IMG/VR virus record: IMGVR_UViG_3300032731_000141
Span: 1 to 35,319 of that record
Source: a virus
DNA length: 35,319 nt
Reading direction: 5' to 3' (one strand)
In this document: positions 1 through 8,106 of the stretch, piece after piece
Position numbering within the stretch: the first letter of the stretch is position 1
How the letters are laid out: each line of letters begins with the position of its first letter
Program-made: the position numbers and the translations under genes
Notes under the pieces: model-generated
Told to the model about the DNA's origin: nothing
What the model saw: only the letters and a program-made list of their open reading frames with translations
Database searches by the model: none

Positions 1-200
1 GGGGCTGAGTATCTTGTTAAGGTATCATAATACTTAACAAATTGAGTTCGTATATCCCAAGGGAATATATGAATTGATTTCACATATTCTAAAATTTCCT
101 GTATCGCAGCGAATTGATCTCCTTGGTCTATTTCTAGACTAGAACCATCTCTTCGCTTTCTGTTGATTTCGTCTATTATGTTCTGTATTGTTGTTGCCAT
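1..200 (-). CDS. Partial hypothetical protein (N-terminal part)
   Basis: An open frame starts with ATG at 200 and runs off the left edge of the window, giving at least 66 residues beginning MATTIQNIIDEINRKRRDGS. It is hydrophilic and probably helical, with no motif I recognise. It lies 19 bp downstream of the large surface-protein gene on the same strand, so it is probably the next gene of the late operon. The C-terminus and any function are outside the window. Confidence 0.6.
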   Translation of the reverse strand, partial: MATTIQNIIDEINRKRRDGSSLEIDQGDQFAAIQEILEYVKSIHIFPWDIRTQFVKYYDTLTRYSA

Positions 201-219
201 AGTTTTGTGTCTAAGTTAT

Positions 220-2013
220 TTATCTAAAAAATGTTGTTGTTGCGGCGAACTGTTCGTTAGCACCACCAACAGATGGACCAAATACTGTGAATGCAGTTAA
301 ATCATCTGGGTTCCATTGAAATTCAACATAAAAGTTCTGATTTCCCCCGACTTGAATTGAACTTGACGCTGTAAATCCCTCATTTTCTCCAGAAATAACT
401 ATCTCTGAAATACCAGCTTGTATTTTATTATCAGTATGATATCCTGCGCGTATTTTTATTGCTTTCGTTCCAGCTGGAACTGTCATAACTCCATAAGTAC
501 CATCTAATCCTACAACTGCATCCTGACTTATATATTCCCAAGATGGTGTTTCACTTCCTGCCACACAAGTCCCATCAACTGCATAACAACCATCAGCTAA
601 ACTAATCCCATTCGCAAAAGTAGAAGTAGCAGTTGAAGTCGTTACATTTAAAACCCCTGTTTCAAGTCCACTCATTATTGTAGAAGTTGCTCCTGTGTCG
701 CCTACATATAAAGTTCCAGAGGCATAGATATTCTTCCACGCATACTCATAATAACCTAAATCATAAGTATTATTCGCCCACGGATAAAGATGAGATGTTG
801 TTGCATTCCCAGTAAGTAATAACGAACTGCTTGAGTAAAGATTAGAATCTATTACACTTAAAATTGTAAGGGTATCCGCATAAGCATTACCAATATCAAC
901 ATTACCGTCCATATTTAATCCAGCACCATAAATTGTGCCAGAAGCCATTATATCTTTCCAAGCTCCTCCATAACCACCCCAGTCAACCGAATTATTATTA
1001 AAAGCAAAGGTTGTAGATGCTACAGAGCCTATACCAACAGATCCAGTAATTGTAAGATTTCCTGCGAATGTAGAAGTAGATAATCCACTAACAATTAAAT
1101 CAGCTCCAGTACCATAAAATGTTCCTGTTGCTCCTACATAAATCGTTCCTGATGCACCAAAATTACCAGAAGTATTTAACCAAGCAATCGGGTCAACGCC
1201 ACCTGCCTGACCCCATATTGTAGAAGAAGCATTTAGCGTTTGAATGTATTGTGTTTCATCTACCCCGATAACTGATGATGCAATCGTGCATCCCTTTCCA
1301 CAAGTTAATCCTGAGCTACCTGCCGCAAATGTAAAACTATTGCTTGGGGCTATTGGGTCTGACCAAGAAAGATAACCGCCAATATCTCTTATAAATCCAA
1401 TTGTAGAAGTACCTGTGAATTTAAGCCCTGTATCAGGATTATATAAAGTGCTTGTTGCTTGTGTCTTTGTTCCAGAAATTGTTTGATTAGAGTCTAAATC
1501 AACAAAGCGTTCAAATATGAAATGAACATTTGTCATTGCAATAGATTCACCTGCTCCGTGCGGATAGGAATTACCAGATACAGTTGAAGTAGCTGAAGAG
1601 GTAAGAGATAATCCTCTATTACAATTGCCCCACCAATTTTGTGTTGTTGATGTTGTAAATTCCCAGCATTCAATAATTTCTACCCCATTTACCATTAAGT
1701 ATGCAGGAAAGGAAGGATTTAATTCTTCCCCACTCGGAACTTTTGAAGATGTAACACGAAAAGAACTTGTTGTAGAATTATGAGATACAGCTAAAGATGT
1801 AGTGTAAAGCGAGTTGAGGCTATATCCTAAAGTATCGTCTATTTCTTCTTCGTTCTGTTGTGATAGTATATTATCATTTATCTCATTTAGCTTTACAACA
1901 ATTGGTTCTAAATCAACACTATTACTTTTAATTGCAGGCACAATTAAGAATCCAACGAATGTAATTGCCACTCCTATTAAAAGTCCAACGAATATTTTGT
2001 CTTTTGTTAGCAT
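220..2013 (-). CDS. Large Thr/Ser-rich surface or fibre-like protein with N-terminal membrane anchor
   Basis: The 597-residue protein starts with a short basic segment and one hydrophobic helix (about residues 8-29). A long low-complexity region rich in Thr, Ser, Ala and Gly follows, with recurring units such as 'AWKNIYASGTLYVG' and 'AWKDIMASGTIYG', and a 'DGCYAVDGTCVAG' segment near residue 480. The last 110 residues look like a distinct beta-rich domain. Similar repeat units occur in the proteins at 4924-6000 and 7235-7975. Long TST-rich extracellular proteins of this style are, to my knowledge, typical of Patescibacteria. I infer a surface-displayed or fibre-like adhesin; the N-terminal membrane helix is unusual for a virion fibre. 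The specific role is unknown. Confidence 0.75.
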   Translation of the reverse strand: MLTKDKIFVGLLIGVAITFVGFLIVPAIKSNSVDLEPIVVKLNEINDNILSQQNEEEIDDTLGYSLNSLYTTSLAVSHNSTTSSFRVTSSKVPSGEELNPSFPAYLMVNGVEIIECWEFTTSTTQNWWGNCNRGLSLTSSATSTVSGNSYPHGAGESIAMTNVHFIFERFVDLDSNQTISGTKTQATSTLYNPDTGLKFTGTSTIGFIRDIGGYLSWSDPIAPSNSFTFAAGSSGLTCGKGCTIASSVIGVDETQYIQTLNASSTIWGQAGGVDPIAWLNTSGNFGASGTIYVGATGTFYGTGADLIVSGLSTSTFAGNLTITGSVGIGSVASTTFAFNNNSVDWGGYGGAWKDIMASGTIYGAGLNMDGNVDIGNAYADTLTILSVIDSNLYSSSSLLLTGNATTSHLYPWANNTYDLGYYEYAWKNIYASGTLYVGDTGATSTIMSGLETGVLNVTTSTATSTFANGISLADGCYAVDGTCVAGSETPSWEYISQDAVVGLDGTYGVMTVPAGTKAIKIRAGYHTDNKIQAGISEIVISGENEGFTASSSIQVGGNQNFYVEFQWNPDDLTAFTVFGPSVGGANEQFAATTTFFR

Positions 2014-2034
2014 ACTCTTTAAAAATTAGATAAT

Positions 2035-3096
2035 TTAATCTAAACTTATTTTCTTATTTTTTGCCCAAAATTTTATTATATCTATCAATGATTGACCATA
2101 CATACTTATAGGTCGCCCAATATCATAAGATTTAAACATCTCATAATCAATATCTTGAACTATTGAAAAATCTTTAGAACTTGACACATATTCCTCATAA
2201 GTATCTTCTTCACAAAAATGGTGTAAGCGATTTGAGAAATCCAAGACATAAATCTTTACTCTTTCGTCTTCTTTTGGATGATTTGTACACATTAAAATTT
2301 TCATAATTCTTTTTTCTTTGGCTTTAATTATTAAATCATCTGGAATATCACGAACCGATATTGCTAAGCCGATATAACTATCAGGCGATAATTTACGAAC
2401 ATCTAAAGCATCATCTAAAAATCCCTCTTGTAAATCATAATTCCAATCTTTATCTATATCATTTATTAAGGTGAGATGATTCATTGCTCTTGTTTTAGAT
2501 ACAATTACCTCATCATTCCAGTTATCATTTAAAAAAACACCTGCAATAACTGGTCCGTGCTTTAAGGCTGAATGAATGGAATTTCTACTTAAATCTGTTA
2601 ATCTTGATGATTTTCCCATCTTCCAATGCTTTCCCTCTTCTCTCATTTCATCTGTTATAAAATTCTTATTATGTATTCCTTTTTCGCCATACTTATAAAT
2701 AGCATCATTTTGTGAAAAATTTTTATCTAAGCATTGTCCTACATCTCTTGATAATTTTAAGCATTCATTAACAGAAGTCCCTTTGCCTGGAGCGAAACCT
2801 AATAACGCATACCACATAGCCCAAGATGGTTTGATTAAACTTTCACTATTAAACCAAGAATGTTGTTGATTAAGCATTGAAATATGAAGAGGAACACACG
2901 ACAAAAGATTCATCTGTTTTAAGATATTATCTTTATGTGCTAACGGACTATCTAAAATAGCTTCCATTCTACCAATAGGTTTTATATCTTCTTGTGGAGC
3001 AGAGCCAAAACAATCCTCATAAATTATATTACGAGAATCTGGTGGATCACATAATCCAGAACCATCTTTATATTGTGAGAATATCTTGTTTGTCAT
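2035..3096 (-). CDS. Papain-like (C1-type) cysteine peptidase candidate, lysis region
   Basis: The 353-residue protein shows the layout of a papain-fold peptidase. Near the N-terminus is 'DPPDSRNIIYED', then a candidate nucleophile Cys67 in 'LLSCVPLHISML', a 'GPVIAGVFLNDNW' strand around residue 185, and a candidate catalytic His in 'AMNHLTLIND' about residue 206. No signal peptide is seen. Its start overlaps the stop of a 35-residue membrane peptide by 4 bp (ATGA), and holin-like and XhlA-like genes lie just upstream. It therefore occupies the slot where an endolysin is expected. It could be a lysis peptidase attacking peptide cross-bridges or surface protein, or a virion-maturation protease. 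The fold call rests on motif order only. Confidence 0.6.
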   Translation of the reverse strand: MTNKIFSQYKDGSGLCDPPDSRNIIYEDCFGSAPQEDIKPIGRMEAILDSPLAHKDNILKQMNLLSCVPLHISMLNQQHSWFNSESLIKPSWAMWYALLGFAPGKGTSVNECLKLSRDVGQCLDKNFSQNDAIYKYGEKGIHNKNFITDEMREEGKHWKMGKSSRLTDLSRNSIHSALKHGPVIAGVFLNDNWNDEVIVSKTRAMNHLTLINDIDKDWNYDLQEGFLDDALDVRKLSPDSYIGLAISVRDIPDDLIIKAKEKRIMKILMCTNHPKEDERVKIYVLDFSNRLHHFCEEDTYEEYVSSSKDFSIVQDIDYEMFKSYDIGRPISMYGQSLIDIIKFWAKNKKISLD

Positions 3097-3200
3097 AACA
3101 ATGATTTTATAAATAAATAAGAATAATAAACCGCCCTATATGATGCAAAAATAAACAAACCTATGAATATCAGTTTTAGAATCTGTGTTATTGATTTCAT
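3093..3200 (-). CDS. Small single-span membrane peptide in lysis cassette
   Basis: A 35-residue frame from ATG at 3200 to TGA at 3093 contains one hydrophobic helix (residues 8-20, 'LKLIFIGLFIFAS') followed by Tyr-rich and basic residues. Its TGA overlaps the ATG of the downstream peptidase (ATGA), and it begins 2 bp after the stop of the XhlA-like gene. This tight coupling argues that it is translated. A role as holin partner or antiholin is inferred from position only. Confidence 0.5.
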   Translation of the reverse strand: MKSITQILKLIFIGLFIFASYRAVYYSYLFIKSLL

Positions 3201-3202
3201 AT

Positions 3203-3418
3203 TTATTTGAGTAATAGCATTACGATACTACTTAAAAAACCTATACAAATAACTGTAAGCACATACCATAATCTGGTATCCACTCTTTCTATCGCTAACT
3301 TCAAGTGCTGGAGGTGGTTATCTCTTATCTCATGCACATCTTTCTTTACGCTATTGATTTCAATCTCAACACCTTTTACCCTTTGGTATAATTCTACGTC
3401 TTTGTTTTCTTCTGACAT
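3203..3418 (-). CDS. XhlA-like lysis accessory protein
   Basis: The 71-residue protein has an N-terminal amphipathic coiled coil (about residues 8-48, heptad-like Val/Ile/Leu spacing) followed by one C-terminal transmembrane helix ('WYVLTVICIGFLSSIVMLLL') ending in Lys. This is the size and architecture of haemolysin XhlA-type proteins, which act with a holin in some phages. It is 2 bp from the holin-like gene upstream, supporting a lysis cassette. The call is by architecture; sequence identity was not checked. Confidence 0.6.
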   Translation of the reverse strand: MSEENKDVELYQRVKGVEIEINSVKKDVHEIRDNHLQHLKLAIERVDTRLWYVLTVICIGFLSSIVMLLLK

Positions 3419-3420
3419 AT

Positions 3421-3684
3421 TTATTTAGTAAATAAAACCCACAACTTACGAAATAATCCAACACAAACCGTAAGGGTTGATGCAAGAACTGTTATCTGTT
3501 GAACGGCTAATACAATTATATTTATTATTTCGTTTAAAAGAGTTTCTGGTAAATCAACGTTTGTTGTTAATCTGACACCTGCGATTATGATAGGGATTAG
3601 TCCCAATAATAATCCCTTTACTGTAAGAGAAAGATTTTGACTATTTGACGAACTTCTTAAAACGTCATTGTATACTTTTTCCAT
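3421..3684 (-). CDS. Putative holin
   Basis: The 87-residue protein has two predicted transmembrane helices: residues about 22-42 ('LTVKGLLLGLIPIIIAGVRL') and 52-78 ('IINIIVLAVQQITVLASTL'). The N-terminus is hydrophilic and the C-terminus short and basic. Size, topology and position before an XhlA-like protein and a peptidase match a phage holin that forms membrane lesions at the end of infection. Sequence family is not identified. Confidence 0.6.
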   Translation of the reverse strand: MEKVYNDVLRSSSNSQNLSLTVKGLLLGLIPIIIAGVRLTTNVDLPETLLNEIINIIVLAVQQITVLASTLTVCVGLFRKLWVLFTK

Positions 3685-3703
3685 ATAAGTTTATTTTAGT
3701 GAA

Positions 3704-4171
3704 TTAACACGATTTTAGTTCTACGATTCTTAATTTACCCTTTGGACTATCTTGTTTATTATTTTGTGCTGATTCAATACACTTATCTACTTGCTCCATT
3801 GAATAAAATACTGCTTTATTTGCGTGATGCCATACATTATCTGCTTCATCCAAAACCATATACTCCCTATTCTCTTCCCAGTGGAATTTAGGAGGTTCTT
3901 CGTTTTTTGGGTTCTGTAAATAACATTCTTTATTTGAACATTCAACACCCCATTTATTATCATCTACAAATTTATTCTCTCCCCCACATTGACAAATCGC
4001 CTTATGTCCGAGTTCTAAATGTAAGCGGGTTATCTCGCCCTCTCTTTGTAATCGTATCTCCCTTTCAGCTTTTATAAACTCCCGAACCTGCCCCAATGCA
4101 GTTAAGTCTTTTGTGTCGTGTTCCTCATTACTCTCCTTTTGTAAAATGTCTAATGCTTCTTGTAGTGTCAT
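3704..4171 (-). CDS. Hypothetical protein with zinc-ribbon-like Cys pairs
   Basis: The 155-residue protein has a charged, helical N-terminal half (residues 1-55). A Cys cluster follows ('ICQCGGENKF' ... 'VECSNKECY', about residues 59-83) that could bind zinc. An acidic 'YMVLDEADNVWHHAN' segment and a basic C-terminus complete it. It sits between the surface-protein genes and the holin and is transcribed with them. The function is unknown. Confidence 0.55.
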   Translation of the reverse strand: MTLQEALDILQKESNEEHDTKDLTALGQVREFIKAEREIRLQREGEITRLHLELGHKAICQCGGENKFVDDNKWGVECSNKECYLQNPKNEEPPKFHWEENREYMVLDEADNVWHHANKAVFYSMEQVDKCIESAQNNKQDSPKGKLRIVELKSC

Positions 4172-4201
4172 ACTATTTTGTATTTTAGTGAATTAATTAA
4201 A

Positions 4202-4921
4202 TTATTTAACATCTTCAGTTCGTGAGCCAAGTGAATCTAACTGATAATGGAAATCAACTTCAAATCCCCAAACATTACCAGTAAAAGTATCAGCCCCATC
4301 AGCCCCATCTCTTTTCATCGTACAGTTTATAAGTGGTGATAAAGAATCAAGAGCCGAGCCATCTATTTCAGCAAAGTCAGTAAGTGTGTGTTGATTTATT
4401 GTACCTCCGCCAGCGACTGTTGATGTTGAGAAATAGGTTTGAGTAAATATTCCATCTTCTTCTCCTAACCCACACTCTAAAACAAATACTATGTCATCTG
4501 TGTTGGTTGAATCAGGAGCCCAATGAACGTGCGGATGTAAGTTTGTACCATATTTATATGCGTGAGGTAATTGTGCTGTAAAATGAACTGCGTCTAAGGT
4601 TGTCGGAGCAAATAGATATGCGAATGTTGAACCCTGAAAATTAGTATAAACTGGTCTGCTTGTAACTGGATTTATTCTTGTACTCTCAAGCGGAACTCTT
4701 AAATCTGCCCAGTTTGTGCTTTTAATCGTGGAGCTTGTAGTTCCGTCGCCGACAATAATATCTTTATTTACTGCTACAAGATTTAAGTCATCATCCATTT
4801 CTAACATTCTTGACTGTGTATATACACCGAATACAAGTTCATTCTGACTAAACCATAAATAACCAACAGCGATTAGTGCTATTACACTTATTATTAGACT
4901 GATGATTATTAGTTTCTTCAT
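4202..4921 (-). CDS. Membrane-anchored virion or surface protein with 'HPHVHW' domain
   Basis: The 239-residue protein begins with a lysine start and a hydrophobic helix (residues 4-24), then a short TST-type linker ('GDGTTSSTIKST'). A C-terminal domain contains 'GTNLHPHVHWAPDS' and ends 'FEVDFHYQLDSLGSRTED'. That combination recurs in phage structural proteins of unknown role as far as I recall. It lies 2 bp downstream of the next surface-like gene and is presumably co-transcribed. I infer a head- or tail-fibre-type domain on a membrane or signal anchor. The molecular role is unknown. Confidence 0.6.
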   Translation of the reverse strand: MKKLIIISLIISVIALIAVGYLWFSQNELVFGVYTQSRMLEMDDDLNLVAVNKDIIVGDGTTSSTIKSTNWADLRVPLESTRINPVTSRPVYTNFQGSTFAYLFAPTTLDAVHFTAQLPHAYKYGTNLHPHVHWAPDSTNTDDIVFVLECGLGEEDGIFTQTYFSTSTVAGGGTINQHTLTDFAEIDGSALDSLSPLINCTMKRDGADGADTFTGNVWGFEVDFHYQLDSLGSRTEDVK

Positions 4922-4923
4922 AT

Positions 4924-6000
4924 TTATTCTTCACAAGTTCCCGCAAAACAGGTTAAAGAAGTCCCGTCTATATAGCACGCCGTATCTGCTCCCTGTATAT
5001 TTAATCCTTCAATACACAAAGTTCCAAGTGTATGCTTTACAGTTGATGTTGATGTTCCGCCATTACCTGCCTGAATTGTCCCACTCGCACTGACATTACC
5101 CGTTGAATCGACGTAAAATGTTCCGACGCCGTCGGAGAGTGTGTCGTTTAAAGCAAGTGTGGTATTTGTAAGTGTAGATGTCGCACTGCCATCGCCGACT
5201 GCGATGTTGCCATTCAGTACTTCTAACTTTTCACCTGGGTTTCTTGTTCCTACACCAACATATCCGTTTCCAAGAATAGTAAATGAATATACTCCACCCT
5301 CTTGTATTGAAAGCATTTCACCTCCACTGGATACACTAGCGTTTGTACTAATACGAAGTCCACCGCCTGCTGTTCTTGTAAGATTTGGATATACGGCACC
5401 ATCTCGAAGCGTAATCCCGGTCGGAGAAACTTCAACGTGTGGAACATTGCTTCCGAATTGTGCTGTCCCGCTCGCACTTACATTGCCAGTTGAATCAACG
5501 TAGAAAGTTCCTACGCCATCTACATCTGAACCTGTGCCAGAAGATAGCGTGGTTGCATTTATTATTGCGTTTGAGCGTAGTGTTCCTGAGGCGAAGATGT
5601 CTTGCCACGCCAAGTCGTATTCGCCTATGTCGTAGGTGTCGTTTAGTGCTGGGTCTAGGTCGCCTGATGCACTTATTCCTGTGCTATAAATTGTGCCTGA
5701 GGCGTAGATATTCCTAACTGCACCATCGTAAAAACCTAAATCATAAGCATTATTGGTGGTAAAAGTCAGTGAATTGCCAAAAGACGAAGAAGCATTGCCT
5801 TGTGCGGACAATGTTCCGTGTGTTGTGATATTTCTAACTATCTTTGCCCCTAAAACATCATTACTTGTTGTTAGTGCTTTATATTCCGCAAGTTCTTCTG
5901 GTGTTCCCTTAAAATATTCCATCGCAAAAGTAGGAGAAACAATTAAGAATATCGCACATAAGATTACTGCAGTATCTTTAATTATTGATTTTAGTTTCAT
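4924..6000 (-). CDS. Secreted Thr/Ser-rich repeat protein, fibre or surface-like
   Basis: The 358-residue protein has a clear signal peptide (residues 1-26, ending 'IVSPTFAMEY'). Next come two tandem copies of a module: 'AYDLGFYDGAVRNIYASGT' then 'TYDIGEYDLAWQDIFASGT'. Two copies of 'DGVGTFYVDSTGNVSASGT' also occur, at about residues 160 and 290. The middle contains 'NGYVGVGTRNPGEKLEVLNG', a unit typical of repetitive fibre-like proteins. The C-terminus has Cys pairs ('GADTACYIDGTSLTCFAGTC'). It shares the ASGT module with the protein at 220-2013. I infer an exported, surface-displayed repeat protein. Confidence 0.7.
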   Translation of the reverse strand: MKLKSIIKDTAVILCAIFLIVSPTFAMEYFKGTPEELAEYKALTTSNDVLGAKIVRNITTHGTLSAQGNASSSFGNSLTFTTNNAYDLGFYDGAVRNIYASGTIYSTGISASGDLDPALNDTYDIGEYDLAWQDIFASGTLRSNAIINATTLSSGTGSDVDGVGTFYVDSTGNVSASGTAQFGSNVPHVEVSPTGITLRDGAVYPNLTRTAGGGLRISTNASVSSGGEMLSIQEGGVYSFTILGNGYVGVGTRNPGEKLEVLNGNIAVGDGSATSTLTNTTLALNDTLSDGVGTFYVDSTGNVSASGTIQAGNGGTSTSTVKHTLGTLCIEGLNIQGADTACYIDGTSLTCFAGTCEE

Positions 6001-6006
6001 ATTGTT

Positions 6007-6777
6007 TTATTTTTTAGGTTTTTTAGTCTTAGGAGCAATAACTTTTTTTGATTTTTTGATTATTTTAGCCATATAATTATTAAAATAATTTGTCCAATTT
6101 TCTCTTTTAAAATTTGTTTTAGCGTGGCAATTAAAACATAAACTAATCAAATTATTTTCTTTGTTATTTTTTTTATTATAATCTATATGATGAATACATA
6201 AGCCATATTTCAAATCTTTCTGTTTGTGTCCACATTCTTGACAAGTATAATTATCTCTTTGTTTAATTTTTAATTTTAACCTCTTGTTAAATCCACAAGA
6301 ATATGGTTCAAAAGATATTCCACCTAACCAATTAGGATGATTTTTACCAGATATTTGGGGTCTTGGTTTTCCTTTTTGAGCTATACTTATTTTTCTTTTT
6401 ATTTCTTCAGGGCAAGGTTTTCTTTTTTGCCCTCTACTTGAAAGGATTTTTCCTTTATTTGCTTTACTTATTTTTCTTTTTGTTTCTTCACTCATTGCTC
6501 CTCTTTTTTTTCCCGTATTCCAAGGGAGGTGTCCTTTTTTAAAACTTGTTTTATTACCTCCTTTCATCGCTTCACTCATCTTTCTTTTAGTTTCTTCTGT
6601 AAATTTCTTTCCTTTATGGGCTACACTTAATTTTTCTCTTTCTTTTGGGTCTGCAAATCTCTTAAAATTTGCCTTACTTATTTTTTCTTTCCATTCTTGA
6701 GTTAATTTTTTTCCTTTATGAGCCTCGCTAATTTTTCTTTTGTGTTCTTTTGTTTGTTTATATTTTTTTTTAAACAT
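6007..6777 (-). CDS. HNH homing endonuclease with NUMOD3 repeats (free-standing)
   Basis: The 256-residue protein is very basic. Residues 1-145 contain at least six NUMOD3-type DNA-binding repeats ('KRKISEAHKGKK', 'KRKMSEAMKGG', 'KRKISKANKGK', 'KRKISIAQKGK'). A C-terminal HNH domain follows: 'CQECGHKQ', then 'IHHIDYNKKNNKENNLISLC', then 'CHAK'. It closely resembles the intron-encoded enzyme at 8223-8792. No group I intron core is visible beside it, so it appears to be a free-standing mobile gene between two structural genes. It ends in a Lys-rich tail 'KIIKKSKKVIAPKTKK'. Confidence 0.85.
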   Translation of the reverse strand: MFKKKYKQTKEHKRKISEAHKGKKLTQEWKEKISKANFKRFADPKEREKLSVAHKGKKFTEETKRKMSEAMKGGNKTSFKKGHLPWNTGKKRGAMSEETKRKISKANKGKILSSRGQKRKPCPEEIKRKISIAQKGKPRPQISGKNHPNWLGGISFEPYSCGFNKRLKLKIKQRDNYTCQECGHKQKDLKYGLCIHHIDYNKKNNKENNLISLCFNCHAKTNFKRENWTNYFNNYMAKIIKKSKKVIAPKTKKPKK

Positions 6778-6781
6778 TTTC

Positions 6782-7153
6782 TCATTTATTTATTCCACAT
6801 ATAGACAGAGTTAAAACAGGAGAAGTTCCTTCTAGTTGTGAAATCTTTATCCAAATTTCATCTTCTCCTTCAAAACCTTCAACAAAATCAATTGTTTCCT
6901 TAAAATCAGCTGATACTACAAATTCTGCACCAACATAAATAGTAGAACCAATTCTAACCAAAATTTGAATTGCAAATTTTGTAATTGTTCCAGTATATGA
7001 TGGATATATTCTTAGTATTTGCTTACTTGCCATTACTGTGAGTGCTGCTGGAGCATCTCCCCAAGCAGATGGGATATCTGCAGAACCTACAGCTCCATCT
7101 ACCGCAGTTCTTGCACTACGATGTGTAACGATTAAACTTTTGCTTACTAACAT
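6782..7153 (-). CDS. Hypothetical structural-region protein
   Basis: The 123-residue protein is predicted mostly beta ('TITKFAIQILVRIGSTIYVG', then 'EDEIWIKISQLEG'), with no Cys pairs except near the end and no membrane helix. Its start is preceded by a 3-codon mini-ORF (ATG CCC ATC TAA), 1 bp before the true ATG. It lies in the late structural operon. I cannot name a family; a minor virion protein is plausible. Confidence 0.55.
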   Translation of the reverse strand: MLVSKSLIVTHRSARTAVDGAVGSADIPSAWGDAPAALTVMASKQILRIYPSYTGTITKFAIQILVRIGSTIYVGAEFVVSADFKETIDFVEGFEGEDEIWIKISQLEGTSPVLTLSICGINK

Positions 7154-7184
7154 ATTAGATGGGCATCTATTTTATTCCTAGTCA

Positions 7185-7211
7185 CCGCACATAATTTTAT
7201 TTTATGTGCGG
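7185..7211. repeat. Intergenic hairpin (10-bp perfect stem)
   Basis: CCGCACATAA (7185-7194) and TTATGTGCGG (7202-7211) form a perfect 10-bp stem with a 7-nt loop, between two leftward genes. No U-run follows on the leftward transcript, so it is not a standard intrinsic terminator. It may be a partial terminator, processing site or mRNA-end stabiliser. Confidence 0.55.
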
Positions 7212-7234
7212 AATTAAGAATTAAAAAGCTAATT

Positions 7235-7975
7235 CTATGTTGAGGTTGCGTATTCTAATACTTCAAGTGTGTACCAAGAGGAAGCACTGAAACCACGACT
7301 TGCTGTTGAGGTTGTAGATAGAATTGAATTTCCACCGTCTGCATCTCCACTCCATAAACCACATAACACGTACTCATTATTTCTTACAAGTTCTACTGCG
7401 ACATTTTGTCCAGCATTAGTAAATGTTGAACTTGAATATACGCCACTTGCTGTACTTGTTGCAATATACTTACCAAACAACGCCTCTGGGTCTGTGTTTA
7501 AAGCCCCGTGAATACCATTTGTTGTATGAAATGCAATTGTGGATGTTCCACAAGACAATCTCAATGTCCCCGAAGCTGTTGCATCTAACTTCAGTGTAAA
7601 TCTATCCACTAGCCAGTCATTACCAGAGGTATTCTGAATTGACAAGAATGTAGAAGATGCTGTACCGATTGTTCCACGGAATACTCTATTAGATAACCAA
7701 AAGGTATCTTCAGAGCTATCGCTATCCTTTAGAGTTAAATCGTATAGTCCAGTGACATTTCTGTCTCCACCAGATTCTCCTGTATCACCTAATGAAGTAT
7801 CACCTTGAACTTCACCATACAGCTTCTCTGCCACCAACTTTTCTACATTACTCCAAGAAAATCCCGCATCGGCTGCAACTACTACACCCACAAGAAACAT
7901 ACCAACTACTATTCCAGCGATTACGCCAGCAATAGGAAAATTGACTTGTTTACTTGCAATAATTTTCTTTTTCAT
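7235..7975 (-). CDS. Membrane-anchored Thr/Ser-rich surface protein
   Basis: The 246-residue protein has a basic N-terminus and one hydrophobic helix (residues 13-35, 'IAGVIAGIVVGMFLVGVVVA'). A Ser/Thr/Ala-rich exported part follows with 'TASSTFLSIQNTSGNDW', 'DATASGTLRLSCGTST' and a C-terminal 'STTSTASRGFSASSWYTLEV'. Directly downstream of the capsid gene in the late operon, it belongs by composition with the proteins at 220-2013 and 4924-6000. The start is preceded by a mini-ORF (ATG TCA AAT TAA). It could be a virion-surface or host-surface protein; the role is unproven. Confidence 0.65.
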   Translation of the reverse strand: MKKKIIASKQVNFPIAGVIAGIVVGMFLVGVVVAADAGFSWSNVEKLVAEKLYGEVQGDTSLGDTGESGGDRNVTGLYDLTLKDSDSSEDTFWLSNRVFRGTIGTASSTFLSIQNTSGNDWLVDRFTLKLDATASGTLRLSCGTSTIAFHTTNGIHGALNTDPEALFGKYIATSTASGVYSSSTFTNAGQNVAVELVRNNEYVLCGLWSGDADGGNSILSTTSTASRGFSASSWYTLEVLEYATST

Positions 7976-8008
7976 AAGTTAATTTGACATCATTTATTAG
8001 ATATTATT

Positions 8009-8106
8009 CTAGCTACCAGATCCATCACTGAATAACCATCCACGATAATCCTTTACACCGTGGTCAAACATCATACTAGCTCTGTATTGCATTTCCTGTG
8101 TTTTAA
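8009..8106 (-). CDS. Major capsid protein, exon 3 (C-terminus)
   Basis: Downstream of the second intron the frame resumes as KTQEMQYRASMMFDHGVKDY and ends RGWLFSDGSGS before TAG at 8009. This is too short to be called alone but reads naturally as the C-terminus of the capsid protein. The join used here is inferred: exon 2 ends at 8985, exon 3 starts at 8106, and the intron ends in G at 8107. It gives '...KYSTLF-KTQEM'. Exons 1-3 (287, 623 and 98 nt) then sum to 336 codons, a 335-residue protein. The 3' splice site is supported by a 'TAGTAACAA' sequence shared with intron 1. Confidence 0.7.

Noticed and set aside
7185-7211. Rho-independent terminator
   Set aside because: The stem is strong but no U-run follows on the leftward transcript, so it is recorded only as a hairpin.
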